A stretch of DNA of 64,000 nt, from NCBI RefSeq assembly GCF_009936215.1, contig NZ_AP019551.1, positions 954,708 through 1,018,707 of the forward strand. The letters are read 5' to 3'. Positions 26,914 to 36,951 of the stretch are shown piece after piece. Below the pieces are notes generated by a model that saw nothing but the letters and a program-made list of their open reading frames with translations, made no database searches and was not told the origin of the DNA. A program made the position numbers and the translations under genes. Numbering within the stretch: position 1 is the stretch's first letter; every line of letters begins with the position of its first letter. This stretch comes from Athalassotoga saccharophila. GTDB lineage: Bacteria; Thermotogota; Thermotogae; Mesoaciditogales; Mesoaciditogaceae.

Positions 26914-28583
26914 GCACTCCTCACCACACGGTTAACTTCTTCGTAAGAAGTTATTCCTCTAAGTATCTTCTCTACACCATCTTCGAACATCGTTCTCATG
27001 CCGTCACGTATGGCCGCTTCTCTAAGTTCGTTGTCAGAGGCTCCCCGATAAATAAGTTCTCTCAATTTATTGGTGACTATCATAACCTCATTTATTGCCG
27101 TTCTTCCTTTGTATCCTTCATTGCAATTTCTACAGCCGACTGCCTGATACATGACGGGTTTAATCTCTGGATAAAATGCTTTTGCCACTTTTAATACGTC
27201 TTCATTTACCTTTATTTCGGCCTTACAATCGTTGCAAAGTTTTCTAACAAGTCTTTGTCCGACGACTCCAATGAGCGCAACCCCAAGCATGTGAGAATCT
27301 ATTCCAAGGTTTATGAGCCTCGAAATGGCTGAAGGAGCATCATTTGTGTGAAGCGTGCTAAGAACAAGGTGACCGGTCATCGACGCTTCAACTGCCAACT
27401 GTGCCGTCTCTTTATCTCTTATTTCTCCTATCATTATTATGTCCGGATCCTGGCGAAGAACCGATCTTAAGAATCTGGGATATGTAAGACCTGCTTCGAC
27501 ATTTACCTGACATTGATTTACTCCCTCTATGTTGTACTCAACCGGGTCCTCTATTGTGACTATATTTTTGCTCACGTCCTTTATTTCGTTTATTGCGGCA
27601 ACAAGAGTTGTGGATTTGCCGCTTCCGGTTGGACCTGTTAAAAGAATTATTCCGTAAGGATAATTTATTAGTTCTCTAAATCTTTTGAGATTGTATTCGC
27701 TAAATCCAAGATCTGACACCTTTTGCTCAGAAGAGGAAACCTTCAATATCCTCAAAACAGCCTTTTCACCGTATATGGTTGGCATTGTCGACACACGAAA
27801 GTCGTATTGATCATTTAGATATTTCATGAAAAACTTTCCATCCTGTGGCACTCTCTTTTCGGCAATATCGAGGCCTGACATTATCTTTATTCTCGATATG
27901 ACGGAAGCATGCATAGATTTGGGATAGGATGTAACTTTTCTAAGAACACCATCAACTCTGTACCTTACATTTACACCTTGATGGGTTGGCTCTATGTGTA
28001 TATCGCTCGCATTCTGAACTATCCCATTTTCAACGAGCGTTTTTGCAAGTTTGACCGCAGGCGCCTCTTCGGATTCGACAAATTCTTCTCTTACTTCTTC
28101 TTCTTTTGTAGTTTCAACATTTGAGATTATCTCAGACGTATCGACCTGAGAGCCAAATATATACTGATAAACCGTATCGTATACGTCTTTAGAAACAACG
28201 GCTATCTTTGGATAAAGATTGGTCAGAAATCTTATTTCTCTTACTATCTGAGTGTAGTTCAGAACGTTGTCGGTGGCAAGCCATAGATTATTTCCATCTT
28301 TTCTGTACGGGATTATTCTGTAAGTGTCTATGAGATTTTTTGGTATTAAATTTATTATGTCTGCTGGAATATTGGAGGGAAGATCTTGAATTCTTGGCAA
28401 ATTGTACTGTGCCGCAAGCGCATCTGCAATATCATTCCACGTTACGAAATGATTTTCCACAAGCACTTCCCCAAGCATCTTACCGCTCTTTTGCGATATG
28501 TCAAGAGCCTTATCGAGTGTTTGCTGGGTTATGTACCCCATGGAAACAAGAATCTCGCCTATTTTTTTGTAAGGCGTTGCCAA
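26910..28583 (-). CDS. pilB: Type IV pilus assembly ATPase PilB/GspE
   Basis: The protein has 557 residues. The N-terminal ~150 are a GspE/MshE N domain. The hexameric ATPase core has Walker A G-P-T-G-S-G-K-S-T near 328, an Asp box (I-E-D-P-V-E-Y), Walker B (I-M-I-G-E-I-R-D) and the His box. The zinc tetracysteine is C-N-D-C then C-R-N-C. It powers pilus extension at the cytoplasmic face. Start TTG at 28583 with GGAGGA. The ftsA-ftsZ-pilB order recurs in Thermotogota. The retraction partner pilT lies at 36952. Confidence 0.95.
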   Translation of the reverse strand: MATPYKKIGEILVSMGYITQQTLDKALDISQKSGKMLGEVLVENHFVTWNDIADALAAQYNLPRIQDLPSNIPADIINLIPKNLIDTYRIIPYRKDGNNLWLATDNVLNYTQIVREIRFLTNLYPKIAVVSKDVYDTVYQYIFGSQVDTSEIISNVETTKEEEVREEFVESEEAPAVKLAKTLVENGIVQNASDIHIEPTHQGVNVRYRVDGVLRKVTSYPKSMHASVISRIKIMSGLDIAEKRVPQDGKFFMKYLNDQYDFRVSTMPTIYGEKAVLRILKVSSSEQKVSDLGFSEYNLKRFRELINYPYGIILLTGPTGSGKSTTLVAAINEIKDVSKNIVTIEDPVEYNIEGVNQCQVNVEAGLTYPRFLRSVLRQDPDIIMIGEIRDKETAQLAVEASMTGHLVLSTLHTNDAPSAISRLINLGIDSHMLGVALIGVVGQRLVRKLCNDCKAEIKVNEDVLKVAKAFYPEIKPVMYQAVGCRNCNEGYKGRTAINEVMIVTNKLRELIYRGASDNELREAAIRDGMRTMFEDGVEKILRGITSYEEVNRVVRSA

Positions 28584-28599
28584 AATAAATCCTCCACTC

Positions 28600-29649
28600 T
28601 TACCTTAAGAAATCATCAAGGCCTGACCTGTATATTGCCGGTATATCGCTGTCTGTAAAGAGTAATTTGTCTGCCTCTTCAAATCCAGTCGCTATGAGGG
28701 TAACACGCAATTCATCTTCTGGAACAGAATCGTCTATTATGAGACCGAATTTGACATCTGCTTCCTCGCTGCATCCCTGTCTTATAACGGAAGCCGCCAC
28801 ATGCATTTCTTTCATCGTGACATTCTTGGGAGCGGAGACATTCAAGATGATCGAAGACGCATTTTTAACAGGCTGCTCGAGAAGTTTAGAATCCATAGCC
28901 ATCCTTGCGGCATCTTCTGCCCTGTTCTGACCTTTTCCTATTCCTATTCCAAGCATCGCAGGTCCTGCATTTCTCATTACAGCCTCAACATCTGCAAAGT
29001 CAAGGTTTATGTAGCCTCTCTTTGTTATAAGTTCGGATATTCCCTTGACCCCTTGATGAAGCGTCTCATCGGCCTTGAGAAAAGCCTCCGGTATTGTAGT
29101 ATCCGGTGGAAGTTCTTCGAGCAGTTTGTTGTTTGAAATTCTTATAAGTGTGTCGACATTTGAATGTAATTTTTTGAGACCCTCAGTTGCTATTCTCCAT
29201 CTGTTATTTCCCTCAAAATAAAAAGGCGTCGTCACAATCGCAACCGTTAAGATCTGCATCTCCTTTGCGATCCTCGCTATTACCGGCGTGGCTCCTGTAC
29301 CGGTTCCTCCACCCATACCGCATGTTAGGAAAAGTAAATCGGTACCGTCGAGTATTTCTTGAATTTCGGATTTGCTTTCTTCTGCGGCCTTTTCACCGAT
29401 CTCGGGATATCCTCCCGCTCCGAGTCCTCTTGTTGTCTCGGCACCGAGTTGGATGGTAACGTCGGCCTGACTTGCCTCTAACACCTGCAAATCCGTATTG
29501 GCGGCGACAAAGACAACATCTTTTATGCCAGATTCGATCATCCTCGTTATGGCATTGTTACCGGCTCCACCAACTCCCATGACCTTTATAACTGGAACTC
29601 TTTTTATTTTTCTTTCTTTATTTGTGTCTTCCGTGATCTCAAAAGGCAT
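28600..29649 (-). CDS. ftsZ: Cell division GTPase FtsZ
   Basis: The 349-residue tubulin homologue polymerises into the division ring. G-V-G-G-A-G-N-N-A near residue 26 and the tubulin signature [10 protein letters not shown] near 110 bind GTP. N-L-D-F-A-D-V is the T7 synergy loop. The short linker ends in [14 protein letters not shown], the conserved tail that binds FtsA. Ribosome site AAGGAGGT. It follows ftsA by 24 bp. Confidence 0.97.
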   Translation of the reverse strand: MPFEITEDTNKERKIKRVPVIKVMGVGGAGNNAITRMIESGIKDVVFVAANTDLQVLEASQADVTIQLGAETTRGLGAGGYPEIGEKAAEESKSEIQEILDGTDLLFLTCGMGGGTGTGATPVIARIAKEMQILTVAIVTTPFYFEGNNRWRIATEGLKKLHSNVDTLIRISNNKLLEELPPDTTIPEAFLKADETLHQGVKGISELITKRGYINLDFADVEAVMRNAGPAMLGIGIGKGQNRAEDAARMAMDSKLLEQPVKNASSIILNVSAPKNVTMKEMHVAASVIRQGCSEEADVKFGLIIDDSVPEDELRVTLIATGFEEADKLLFTDSDIPAIYRSGLDDFLR

Positions 29650-29673
29650 TTATTATACCTCCTTCAGGAGAGA

Positions 29674-30969
29674 TCATACCAATTTTTTCAAAAAATCCCA
29701 TAATTTTTTAAATGTTCCATTCTGAACGCTTTCTCCAACCTTTTCTTCTGTTGTCTGCTGGGGATTTTGCACATTTACGGCAGGGGCAGAGGTCTGCTGG
29801 ACAGGCTTAGTTTCTAACCTTCCGTATTTGTAAGCGTATATGTATGATCCAAATAAAGGTCCGTAAGCCGGCACACCCATTACATCTTCTGCTCCCGTAA
29901 CTATGACGTTATTCGATGAGATGTAATTTCCATTTCTTGCGGAGATATTGAAGATCGTTCCAGCGACTGAAGATATACCGGGTATAGATGCTCCTCCTCC
30001 CGTAATTACTATTCCTATAGGATTAAAGGAAGGATTTGCGTTGAGAATCTCATTTAAACTTCTTCTCGAAAGACTTAACATTTCCTTCGCTCTTGCATAT
30101 GCCGTCATGGATATCGATCTTTTCTTAACGCTCTTTTTGGTCTTGCTAAAATCGACAACCTCAACCATATCATTCTCATTTAACTTCTCATAATCCAAAT
30201 TGGAATGATAAAATAAAACCCTCTCTGCTTCCGGATACGAAACTTTAAAGACCGTAGCGATATCTTTTATCATCTTTTCTATGCCAAAAGGAATGAATTT
30301 ATACCCAATGGGCATTCCATCCATGTAAGCGATCATCTTAAATGTCGAATATCCGAAGTCGAGACATATTATTCCCCGGTTCTTTTCATTTTCGGTCAGG
30401 ACGCCTTCTCCGGCAACAAGGCCAGGATGCAATACACTTACGGAATCGAATACGTAACCCTGAAAGAGATTCATCAATTCATTTTTGGGAAGCGGATCCA
30501 TCTTGACCTTAACGATATCGGCATGAATTTTAGAGGTGGCCATGGAGAGAGGATTTATAACCTTTCTTCCGTCATCCAAGGTATAACGCACCGGTATCAC
30601 GTCTATTATGTCCGAACTTTTAACGGCCTCTTTTCTTATTTCTTGAATGTGTACAGGAGAGATCGTCTCGATTTTTGAAAATTCTTTGCTTATCTTGGCA
30701 AGTTCAAGAGAGAAAAAATTCTCCGAAGCCGTCACTACAAGATGTCCGCCAAGCGCTTTTTTCATCAACTGTGTTTGGAGTTCGCCTAAAGCCTCGCCAA
30801 CACTTGCTCTAAGGCTTAGAGCGTCGACTATTTGACCGCCGTACATGCCATTGGATTTGACGCTGGTATAACTTAAGATTTTGAATCCGTCCGCAACTCT
30901 TTCGGCAAATGCAGATTTTATATTGTAAGAACCTATATCAACTACCGTTATTCCCCCTACTTTAGCCAT
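29674..30969 (-). CDS. ftsA: Cell division protein FtsA
   Basis: I start at ATG 30969, because an ATG 21 nt upstream lies on the AAGGAGGTG ribosome site itself. This gives 431 residues. It is an actin-like ATPase: V-V-D-I-G-S-Y-N-I-K at the N-terminus, the phosphate-2 loop C-L-D-F-G-Y-S-T, and I-V-I-T-G-G-G-A-S-I-P-G for adenosine binding. The C-terminal T-F-K-K-L-W-D-F-L-K-K-L-V is the amphipathic helix that tethers FtsZ to the membrane, reached through a Gln/Pro-rich linker. Confidence 0.93.
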   Translation of the reverse strand: MAKVGGITVVDIGSYNIKSAFAERVADGFKILSYTSVKSNGMYGGQIVDALSLRASVGEALGELQTQLMKKALGGHLVVTASENFFSLELAKISKEFSKIETISPVHIQEIRKEAVKSSDIIDVIPVRYTLDDGRKVINPLSMATSKIHADIVKVKMDPLPKNELMNLFQGYVFDSVSVLHPGLVAGEGVLTENEKNRGIICLDFGYSTFKMIAYMDGMPIGYKFIPFGIEKMIKDIATVFKVSYPEAERVLFYHSNLDYEKLNENDMVEVVDFSKTKKSVKKRSISMTAYARAKEMLSLSRRSLNEILNANPSFNPIGIVITGGGASIPGISSVAGTIFNISARNGNYISSNNVIVTGAEDVMGVPAYGPLFGSYIYAYKYGRLETKPVQQTSAPAVNVQNPQQTTEEKVGESVQNGTFKKLWDFLKKLV

Positions 30970-31002
30970 AAAATAGGGCACCTCCTTCATGGAGTTTTAC
31001 AA

Positions 31003-31008
31003 ATTATA
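31003..31008 (-). promoter_or_regulatory. Possible -10 element before ftsA
   Basis: TATAAT on the minus strand 34-39 bp before the ftsA ATG, just after the tmk stop. The -35 would lie in the end of tmk and is not clear. Confidence 0.4.
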
Positions 31009-31027
31009 ACACTTTAAATATAAATTT

Positions 31028-31633
31028 TCATACTTTAAAATTCTCTTTGATTTTTTCGATTATAACACGAAATAATTGATCTTGTTCCATCTTTCCATCT
31101 ACCTTGACAAATCTCGAAGCAGTTGATATCTGATCATACCCTTCTATGACTTTCTTTATGAATTCTATTCCTTCTGATTCAATTCTATCTTTTTTTTCTC
31201 TTTTTCTTTCTTCAAAAACCTTCTCGTCTATCTCTATGTAAAAGGTGAGATCTGGATACACAAGGTCGGTGGCGAATTCGTTTATGAATGTCACGATCTT
31301 CTTTCCAAGTCCTCTTCCAAATCCCTGATAAGCAACGGAAGAATCTATGTACCTGTCCAAAATGACAAATTCTCCAGCCTTTATCCTCGGCTTTATCTCT
31401 TGAGATACAAGTTGGGCCCTCGATGCCGCAAACAGCAAAAATTCAGTCTTTGGATCCATTGGCGAATCTGCGTTGTCGAGGAGAATTCTTCTTATTTCCT
31501 CGCCTATCTTTGTTCCTCCAGGCTCTCTGAAGACAGAACATTTTATTCCCTTTTTTTCAAAGTAATCTTTGAGCATTAAGATCTGTGTCGATTTGCCACA
31601 TCCATCTATTCCTTCAAAGGTTATGAGCGGCAC
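31028..31633 (-). CDS. tmk: Thymidylate kinase
   Basis: The 201-residue kinase makes dTDP from dTMP. F-E-G-I-D-G-C-G-K-S-T is the P-loop, R-E-P-G-G-T the DRX-type nucleotide site, D-R-Y-I-D-S-S-V-A-Y-Q-G the TMP-binding segment, and R-E-K-K-D-R-I-E the lid. GTG start at 31633 after GGAGG. It lies 12 bp after dnaB, so replication genes are grouped. Confidence 0.95.
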   Translation of the reverse strand: MPLITFEGIDGCGKSTQILMLKDYFEKKGIKCSVFREPGGTKIGEEIRRILLDNADSPMDPKTEFLLFAASRAQLVSQEIKPRIKAGEFVILDRYIDSSVAYQGFGRGLGKKIVTFINEFATDLVYPDLTFYIEIDEKVFEERKREKKDRIESEGIEFIKKVIEGYDQISTASRFVKVDGKMEQDQLFRVIIEKIKENFKV

Positions 31634-31645
31634 ATTCCACCTCCA

Positions 31646-33016
31646 TCAATGCATAAAATCTTTTTCCGTAAAAAGTGCGTACTTTGGTAAGAAACTTATT
31701 TTTATACTTCCTATAGGTCCATTTCTTTGTTTCCCTATGATTATTTCTGCCTCTTTTGGATTGTTGGCCTCTTCTTTTTGATCTTTTTCTTCCTCCTTCT
31801 TGGCTTTGTAATAATCTTCTCTGTGAATGAAAAGGACGACATCCGCGTCCTGTTCAATAGCGCCAGATTCTCTTAAATCGCTAAGCCTCGGTCTCTTTTC
31901 ATCTCTTTGCTCAACGGCTCTTGAAAGTTGTGATAGAGCCACGACACAGACATCTAACTCTCTTGCCAAAAGTTTCATCGCCCTTGATATGTCCGATATC
32001 TCCTGCTGTCTGTTGTCTCTCTTGTCTCTCGATCGAATCAATTGAAGATAATCTACAAAGACTATATCGAGGCCAAATTCCTTTTTTATCTTTCTTGCCT
32101 TTGTTCTTATCTTCAAAACATCGACAAGTGGATCATCATCTATTATTATTGGAAGGTCTCTTAACCTGCTCGCAGAATTTGTCAACCTTTTCCAATCATC
32201 CGTTGAGATGGCACCACTCCTTAAACTTTGAAGGTCTACAAATCCATCTGCGCAGAGCATTCTTTGGGCAAGTTGATCTGCACTCATTTCGAGGCTAAAG
32301 ATAGCAACCTTTTTTTGGTAAAGGAAGGCCATATTCTTTGCCATTGTCAATGCCAAAGCCGTCTTTCCCAAAGAAGGTCTTGCGGCTATTATGACAAGAT
32401 CTGACTTATGAAATCCCGCCGTCATCGCATCAAGAGTTCTAAAGCCAGTTGGAAGGCCAGATACGAGAATTCCACTTTCAGGTGATTCTCTTTCTATCTT
32501 TAATTTCTCTATCTTTTCAAAGGTTGAATTTATGATCTCTCTTATAGGCATGTAAGTTCTTGAATTTTCCTCTTCGGCTATTTTGAAGATCATGTTCTCC
32601 GCTTCATTCAATATGTCTTCGGGATCCCTTTGATCGTAGGCCGCATCTATTATCTTTCCAGAAACGGATATTAACTGTCTTAACAATGACTTTTCTTTTA
32701 TTATTTTTGAATAATACTCAACATTTCCAAGAACCGGAACGGAATCGGCAAAGTGAACGATGTTAACCTCTCCTCCGACGAGATCGAGTTGTTTTTTTGC
32801 GTTAAGAAGATCGGTAACGGAAAGCACATCTATAGGTTTGTTGCTCTGAAACAATTCTTCCATGGCCTGAAAGATGAGTTTTGTAGGTGTAAAGTAAAAA
32901 TCATCGTGCTTAAGGATTTCAAAGACCTGATCTGCACTTTCTGGATTTATGAAAATGGCGCCTATTACGGCCTCTTCGGCCTCCTTGCTTTGAGGGATCA
33001 ATTTCAAATTTTCCAT
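31646..33016 (-). CDS. dnaB: Replicative DNA helicase DnaB
   Basis: The protein has 456 residues. The N-terminal domain (P-Q-S-K-E-A-E-E-A-V-I-G) mediates hexamer packing. The RecA-like motor has Walker A A-R-P-S-L-G-K-T-A near 210, Walker B I-V-F-V-D-Y-L-Q-L, and the R-x-x-E-I-S-x-I-S-R-x-M-K and S-Q-L-S-R motifs, followed by D-L-R-E-S-G-A-I-E-Q-D-A-D. No intein is present. It is 9 bp after the Lpt fusion gene. Confidence 0.97.
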   Translation of the reverse strand: MENLKLIPQSKEAEEAVIGAIFINPESADQVFEILKHDDFYFTPTKLIFQAMEELFQSNKPIDVLSVTDLLNAKKQLDLVGGEVNIVHFADSVPVLGNVEYYSKIIKEKSLLRQLISVSGKIIDAAYDQRDPEDILNEAENMIFKIAEEENSRTYMPIREIINSTFEKIEKLKIERESPESGILVSGLPTGFRTLDAMTAGFHKSDLVIIAARPSLGKTALALTMAKNMAFLYQKKVAIFSLEMSADQLAQRMLCADGFVDLQSLRSGAISTDDWKRLTNSASRLRDLPIIIDDDPLVDVLKIRTKARKIKKEFGLDIVFVDYLQLIRSRDKRDNRQQEISDISRAMKLLARELDVCVVALSQLSRAVEQRDEKRPRLSDLRESGAIEQDADVVLFIHREDYYKAKKEEEKDQKEEANNPKEAEIIIGKQRNGPIGSIKISFLPKYALFTEKDFMH

Positions 33017-33025
33017 AAGATCACC

Positions 33026-36000
33026 TCAGAATATAGAAAAATTGAAGTTGTTAGTTACCGGATCGTAAGAGATGTACTTTTCGGGGAATTGAACTATGAA
33101 AAGAGTTAAGGTAAACTGAGAAAAATTAAATCCACTTTGCGTGTTAAACGCGATAGTGCCCTTTAGGCCGAGACATTGAGAACCAGTCGTAAAATTGAGA
33201 TTCATGGATTGAACCTGATAATTCGAAATGTTGCCTTGAGCAGAGATTCCAAGATTCAACTGTGGTATATTTGCCGATAGAGTTATCGGTACGGGCCAGT
33301 TGAAAGAAATGTTTGGAAATATGTTCATCGAAAACTGGGAGGAAAATTGCAAGTTGCTTATAAAACCAAGGTTTCCTATGTTTGCCGTTATCTGATTTGC
33401 AAGGGTTAAGGGAGAGTTCGATGTGTAATTCGTGCCATAGGTGTAAAGCGTCTGGCCCTGATAGGAAAGGCCTCCATAATTCGAATTCAAGGTTATCTGG
33501 GTGTTTATCGGCTTTAGAGAAGGAGAAATTATGGAACTCGTATTTAAAACATTTTTTATATCGAAAAGATTGAACTTTGAAGAAGTTGTAAGAGTGATGT
33601 TCGACCACGGAGAGATGGGATTGTTGAAATCGTAAGTTACCTGACCTTGAGCACTTAAAGGAATTAACGGAAAGGTATAATTAGCCGTCAGACCTATATT
33701 GTTCTGAAAACTGTTTGTGTCAAAGTTCGAAAGGTTTTGACCGGCAACCTGAGTGTAATTGTAAACGGCTGACAGTCCCACACCAAGAAGATTGTAAGAG
33801 GCCTTTGTATTGGTTACAAGCGCCAGTCTGTCTCCGAATTGACTCGCATTCGAAATCGAAAAACCACTCTTGGCGCCGTAAGAAAAATTCAAACCCAGTC
33901 CGTAAAAATTGTAATTAAGCGCATTAAAAGCGTAGGATGCATCCATAAATGTAGAATAAGAGAGAGGTTGATTTGTGCCAGCACTTAAGGCGGCAGAATA
34001 AGATCCGGTTATGGAATTCAAAGTTGAAAATTTGATCGGCCAAGAAAAGTTTCCGGACAAAGAATGGGAGGTCGAAAAAGCATTTCCCGGAATTGAAAAA
34101 CTGCTATTTCCGCTCAAAGTGCCGGTGACATTCACAGGGCCGATCTTTGTGTTTATGTTCTGAATTTGATAGGGCAAGGTGTAACTTTGATTTGATCCCG
34201 AGACTGTCTGGGTAAGTTTTGCGGCCATGCTTCCTCCAAGCACATTTGCCGAAAGTGAAAGGTTTGAATTCTCATTAGATGTATTTCCGCTTATCTGATC
34301 TTGATAGTTGAAAGCGGTATTGAAAAGGTTAAAAAGGGTCTTGGAGACTCCAAATTGAACTAATTGTGACGTTATAAAACCGGCAGTTTGTGTATTCGAA
34401 TAAGAAAAGTAATATGGCACGTTAATGGCGGTACCCGCAAGATCGATTCCGTATGTTGAAGGGCCATTCGTGTAATTGGTGGAATAAACGTCTCCATTCA
34501 AATTCTTTGAAGTTGCGAAATTGAATTTAACGGCCGTGTACCATCCCTGAGATCCGGCGTAATTTATGGAAAATTCCATTGGTTGCTTTCCTCCGGCCAA
34601 AGAATAGTAATACTGAGGAAAGTAAAAGATCGGAATGCCCAAAAGGTACATGACGATGTTGTCGGCTATCAGGTGATCGCCCGGCACAAGGTATATCTTT
34701 GAGGCCGCGAATTCATAATGTGGCGGACTTGCGGTGCAAGTTGTGATGTATCCATTGTATATCGTCGTCGTGCCGGTAGTAGTATCGTAGTAAGCATTCG
34801 ATCCGAAGAAATAAACATTCTGGGGATTACCGGCGGCATTTTTTATGCTTACGCTTCCCCTAAGATCGATGAGAAAAGAGGTATTTTGGTCGAGAATAAC
34901 AGTCATCTGAGAGGCATATATCGTGTTTTTGCCCTGAATGTAGACTACATTGCCAGAAAAGATGGCCTTTACAGCCTGACGTTGATCGTTGAAAAATATC
35001 TCAACGCTCGAGGCCGAGATCGTGTACTGTGAAGAGGTAAGTTTAACTCCTCCGGTATATTCGACCTGAGTTGCGGAGATCAAATTGAGTTCTCCAGCGC
35101 TTATCTTGACCGTATCGCCGAACGCATGACCGGATAGGGTCACAAAAAGCAAAAGAACGATCGCAAATGGCATTATTCTGACAAAGATCTCTTTTATTCT
35201 AAAGATTATCTTGCTGTCGAGCAAGATGAAAAAGACAAGGCCTACAATTCCAAAGAGTATGTCCGGCAGCCATGCCGCAAGGACAGGATCTATCAGCCCG
35301 CTTTTGCCCATAGCGCTTAACCATGCCCCCGAACCTTGATACAAAACGACAAGTACAAAGGTTACTATAGCACTCCACGCCTTGCTTTTTATTCCAAAGA
35401 ACAGAGAAAATGGAACGCCAAAGAAGGCTATTATAAGGGCTCCAAGGGCATTCGCATATCTTGAATAAAGTTCAACTATGAAAGGTTTTGCATCGAGTCC
35501 GAGTTTTTGGAAAAGTTTTATCCTATCGATAAGTTCAGAAGAACTCATCTCTTGAGCGCTCTTTTGAGATCTCAAAAATTGCACTATGTCCTGGTTTATA
35601 TCCAATTTCATGGTATCAAAAGACATGTCAAAGGTTAGGATGTTGTTTTTGAGTGTATAGATTCTTCCATTTATCAAATACCATTTTTCATCTTTGAAAT
35701 AGGCACTTTGGGCGTACGTGACAGTAACTTCATCGCCGGAAAGATGCGTTATCATAACGGATCCGAATTGCTCGGTCTTTGGGTTGAAGTTACTCACGTA
35801 GAAGTAATTGTCTCCGGCTCTAAAAAAAGTATTCGTCTGGATATTCGGGAAGTTCGATCTGTAAACTGACCTTTGAAGATAATTTGAAGCCTGCGCTGTA
35901 AAAGATGGCACAACGTAATTAGATACCAAATACGTGAAAAAACTCAAAATGGCAGAAAGGATCAAAAAAGGTATCACGATGCGCTTTAGATTTATTCCAT

Positions 36001-36274
36001 GAACCTGAAAGGCCATCATTTCCCTGCGGGTGTAAAAATTCGAAAGTACCCAGAAGATAGAAAGTAAAACCCCTACCGGTACCCCCATTCCAACGAATTG
36101 TGGAATGTAATAGTAAAGCAAAACGAACAAGTTCCAAATACTCACATGGTTTTGCACTATTATATCAGATAACTGATACAAAACTTCCACGCTTACGAAG
36201 ATTATAAAAACAATAAGGCCCGCAAAAAATGGAAAGACAAACTCTTTGGCAACGTATTTGTAAAGAGTTTTCAC
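33026..36274 (-). CDS. Fusion of LptF/LptG-type permease with LptA/LptD-type outer-membrane domain
   Basis: One uninterrupted 1082-residue frame. Residues 1-355 match the YjgP/YjgQ permease: two N-terminal helices, a ~150-residue periplasmic part with L-I-N-G-R-I-Y, then more helices. A further hydrophobic stretch at 366-386 (I-V-L-L-L-F-V-T-L-S-G-H-A-F-G) looks like an internal signal peptide. Residues ~387-500 have the OstA/LptA beta pattern. Near 510-560 lies the LptD signature T-T-C-T-A-S-P-P-H-Y ... G-I-P-I-F-Y-F-P-Q. The rest is Asn/Ser/Thr- and aromatic-rich alternating strands ending in Phe, as in outer-membrane barrels. Cleavage after ~386 could yield two proteins. The substrate is unknown. 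GTG start overlaps the phoU stop. Confidence 0.85.
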   Translation of the reverse strand: MKTLYKYVAKEFVFPFFAGLIVFIIFVSVEVLYQLSDIIVQNHVSIWNLFVLLYYYIPQFVGMGVPVGVLLSIFWVLSNFYTRREMMAFQVHGINLKRIVIPFLILSAILSFFTYLVSNYVVPSFTAQASNYLQRSVYRSNFPNIQTNTFFRAGDNYFYVSNFNPKTEQFGSVMITHLSGDEVTVTYAQSAYFKDEKWYLINGRIYTLKNNILTFDMSFDTMKLDINQDIVQFLRSQKSAQEMSSSELIDRIKLFQKLGLDAKPFIVELYSRYANALGALIIAFFGVPFSLFFGIKSKAWSAIVTFVLVVLYQGSGAWLSAMGKSGLIDPVLAAWLPDILFGIVGLVFFILLDSKIIFRIKEIFVRIMPFAIVLLLFVTLSGHAFGDTVKISAGELNLISATQVEYTGGVKLTSSQYTISASSVEIFFNDQRQAVKAIFSGNVVYIQGKNTIYASQMTVILDQNTSFLIDLRGSVSIKNAAGNPQNVYFFGSNAYYDTTTGTTTIYNGYITTCTASPPHYEFAASKIYLVPGDHLIADNIVMYLLGIPIFYFPQYYYSLAGGKQPMEFSINYAGSQGWYTAVKFNFATSKNLNGDVYSTNYTNGPSTYGIDLAGTAINVPYYFSYSNTQTAGFITSQLVQFGVSKTLFNLFNTAFNYQDQISGNTSNENSNLSLSANVLGGSMAAKLTQTVSGSNQSYTLPYQIQNINTKIGPVNVTGTLSGNSSFSIPGNAFSTSHSLSGNFSWPIKFSTLNSITGSYSAALSAGTNQPLSYSTFMDASYAFNALNYNFYGLGLNFSYGAKSGFSISNASQFGDRLALVTNTKASYNLLGVGLSAVYNYTQVAGQNLSNFDTNSFQNNIGLTANYTFPLIPLSAQGQVTYDFNNPISPWSNITLTTSSKFNLFDIKNVLNTSSIISPSLKPINTQITLNSNYGGLSYQGQTLYTYGTNYTSNSPLTLANQITANIGNLGFISNLQFSSQFSMNIFPNISFNWPVPITLSANIPQLNLGISAQGNISNYQVQSMNLNFTTGSQCLGLKGTIAFNTQSGFNFSQFTLTLFIVQFPEKYISYDPVTNNFNFSIF

Positions 36275-36897
36275 GAATTACCTCCCGTTGGATAGAGAAA
36301 AGCGATCTTAAGACATAGATCCGCTATTTCCTCTATGCGCTGCGAAATCATCATCAATCTCAAAGCCCTCGAAACGTTCTTTGGCGATTCCATCATGTAA
36401 AGTTTCAACTCGTCTTCGACCATTTCATAGATTCTATCGACCTCATTTTCACTTTTAACCATCTCGTCAAGCACTTTACCATCGCCGTTCGAATATGTTG
36501 ACATACTCTTTCTTAACAATTCTTCCGTTATCTTTGCCATCTTTGGTAAGTCGATGAGAGGTTTGAGCATCGGTTCCTTAACGAGTTCGACAGTTTGATG
36601 GGAGATCTTTTTCGAATTATCGCCTATCATCTCAAGAAAATTGGCTATCAATATACCATTTCTTATTTCAACAAGAAAACGACCTATCGGAGCATATTCT
36701 CCGATTATGAGAGTGCCTTTTTCAACTATTGCGTCTCTCATCTCGTCTGCCAGTTTATCGTCTTCGATGACCTTTTTTGCGATATCAAGATCTCTGTTTG
36801 TAAGAGCGTAGACGGACTTATCAAAAAGGTCCGTGACAAGGATACTCATCTTCATCAAAGACTCTTTGTACTCTTCAACAACGCTTAAAGGTATCAC
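36271..36897 (-). CDS. phoU: PhoU-family phosphate regulator
   Basis: The 208-residue helical protein has the two PhoU repeats, each with an acidic metal motif (D-x-x-x-D near 51-55, E-x-x-x-D in the second half around S-E-N-E-V-D-R). PhoU links the Pst transporter to phosphate signalling. It is separated from pstSCAB by pilT on the opposite strand. The start is GTG at 36897 after AGGGTGG. Confidence 0.9.
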   Translation of the reverse strand: MIPLSVVEEYKESLMKMSILVTDLFDKSVYALTNRDLDIAKKVIEDDKLADEMRDAIVEKGTLIIGEYAPIGRFLVEIRNGILIANFLEMIGDNSKKISHQTVELVKEPMLKPLIDLPKMAKITEELLRKSMSTYSNGDGKVLDEMVKSENEVDRIYEMVEDELKLYMMESPKNVSRALRLMMISQRIEEIADLCLKIAFLYPTGGNS

Positions 36898-36914
36898 ATG
36901 ACCACCCTTGGTGT

Positions 36915-36923
36915 ATTATATCA
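36915..36923 (-). promoter_or_regulatory. Extended -10 promoter of phoU
   Basis: Minus strand TGA-TATAAT; predicted start near 36908, 11 nt before the GTG. It overlaps the upstream region of divergent pilT. It is the first clear promoter ahead of the long phoU-lptFD-dnaB run. Confidence 0.6.
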
Positions 36924-36951
36924 TTAGAAGATTAATTTTTGGAGGTTAAAG

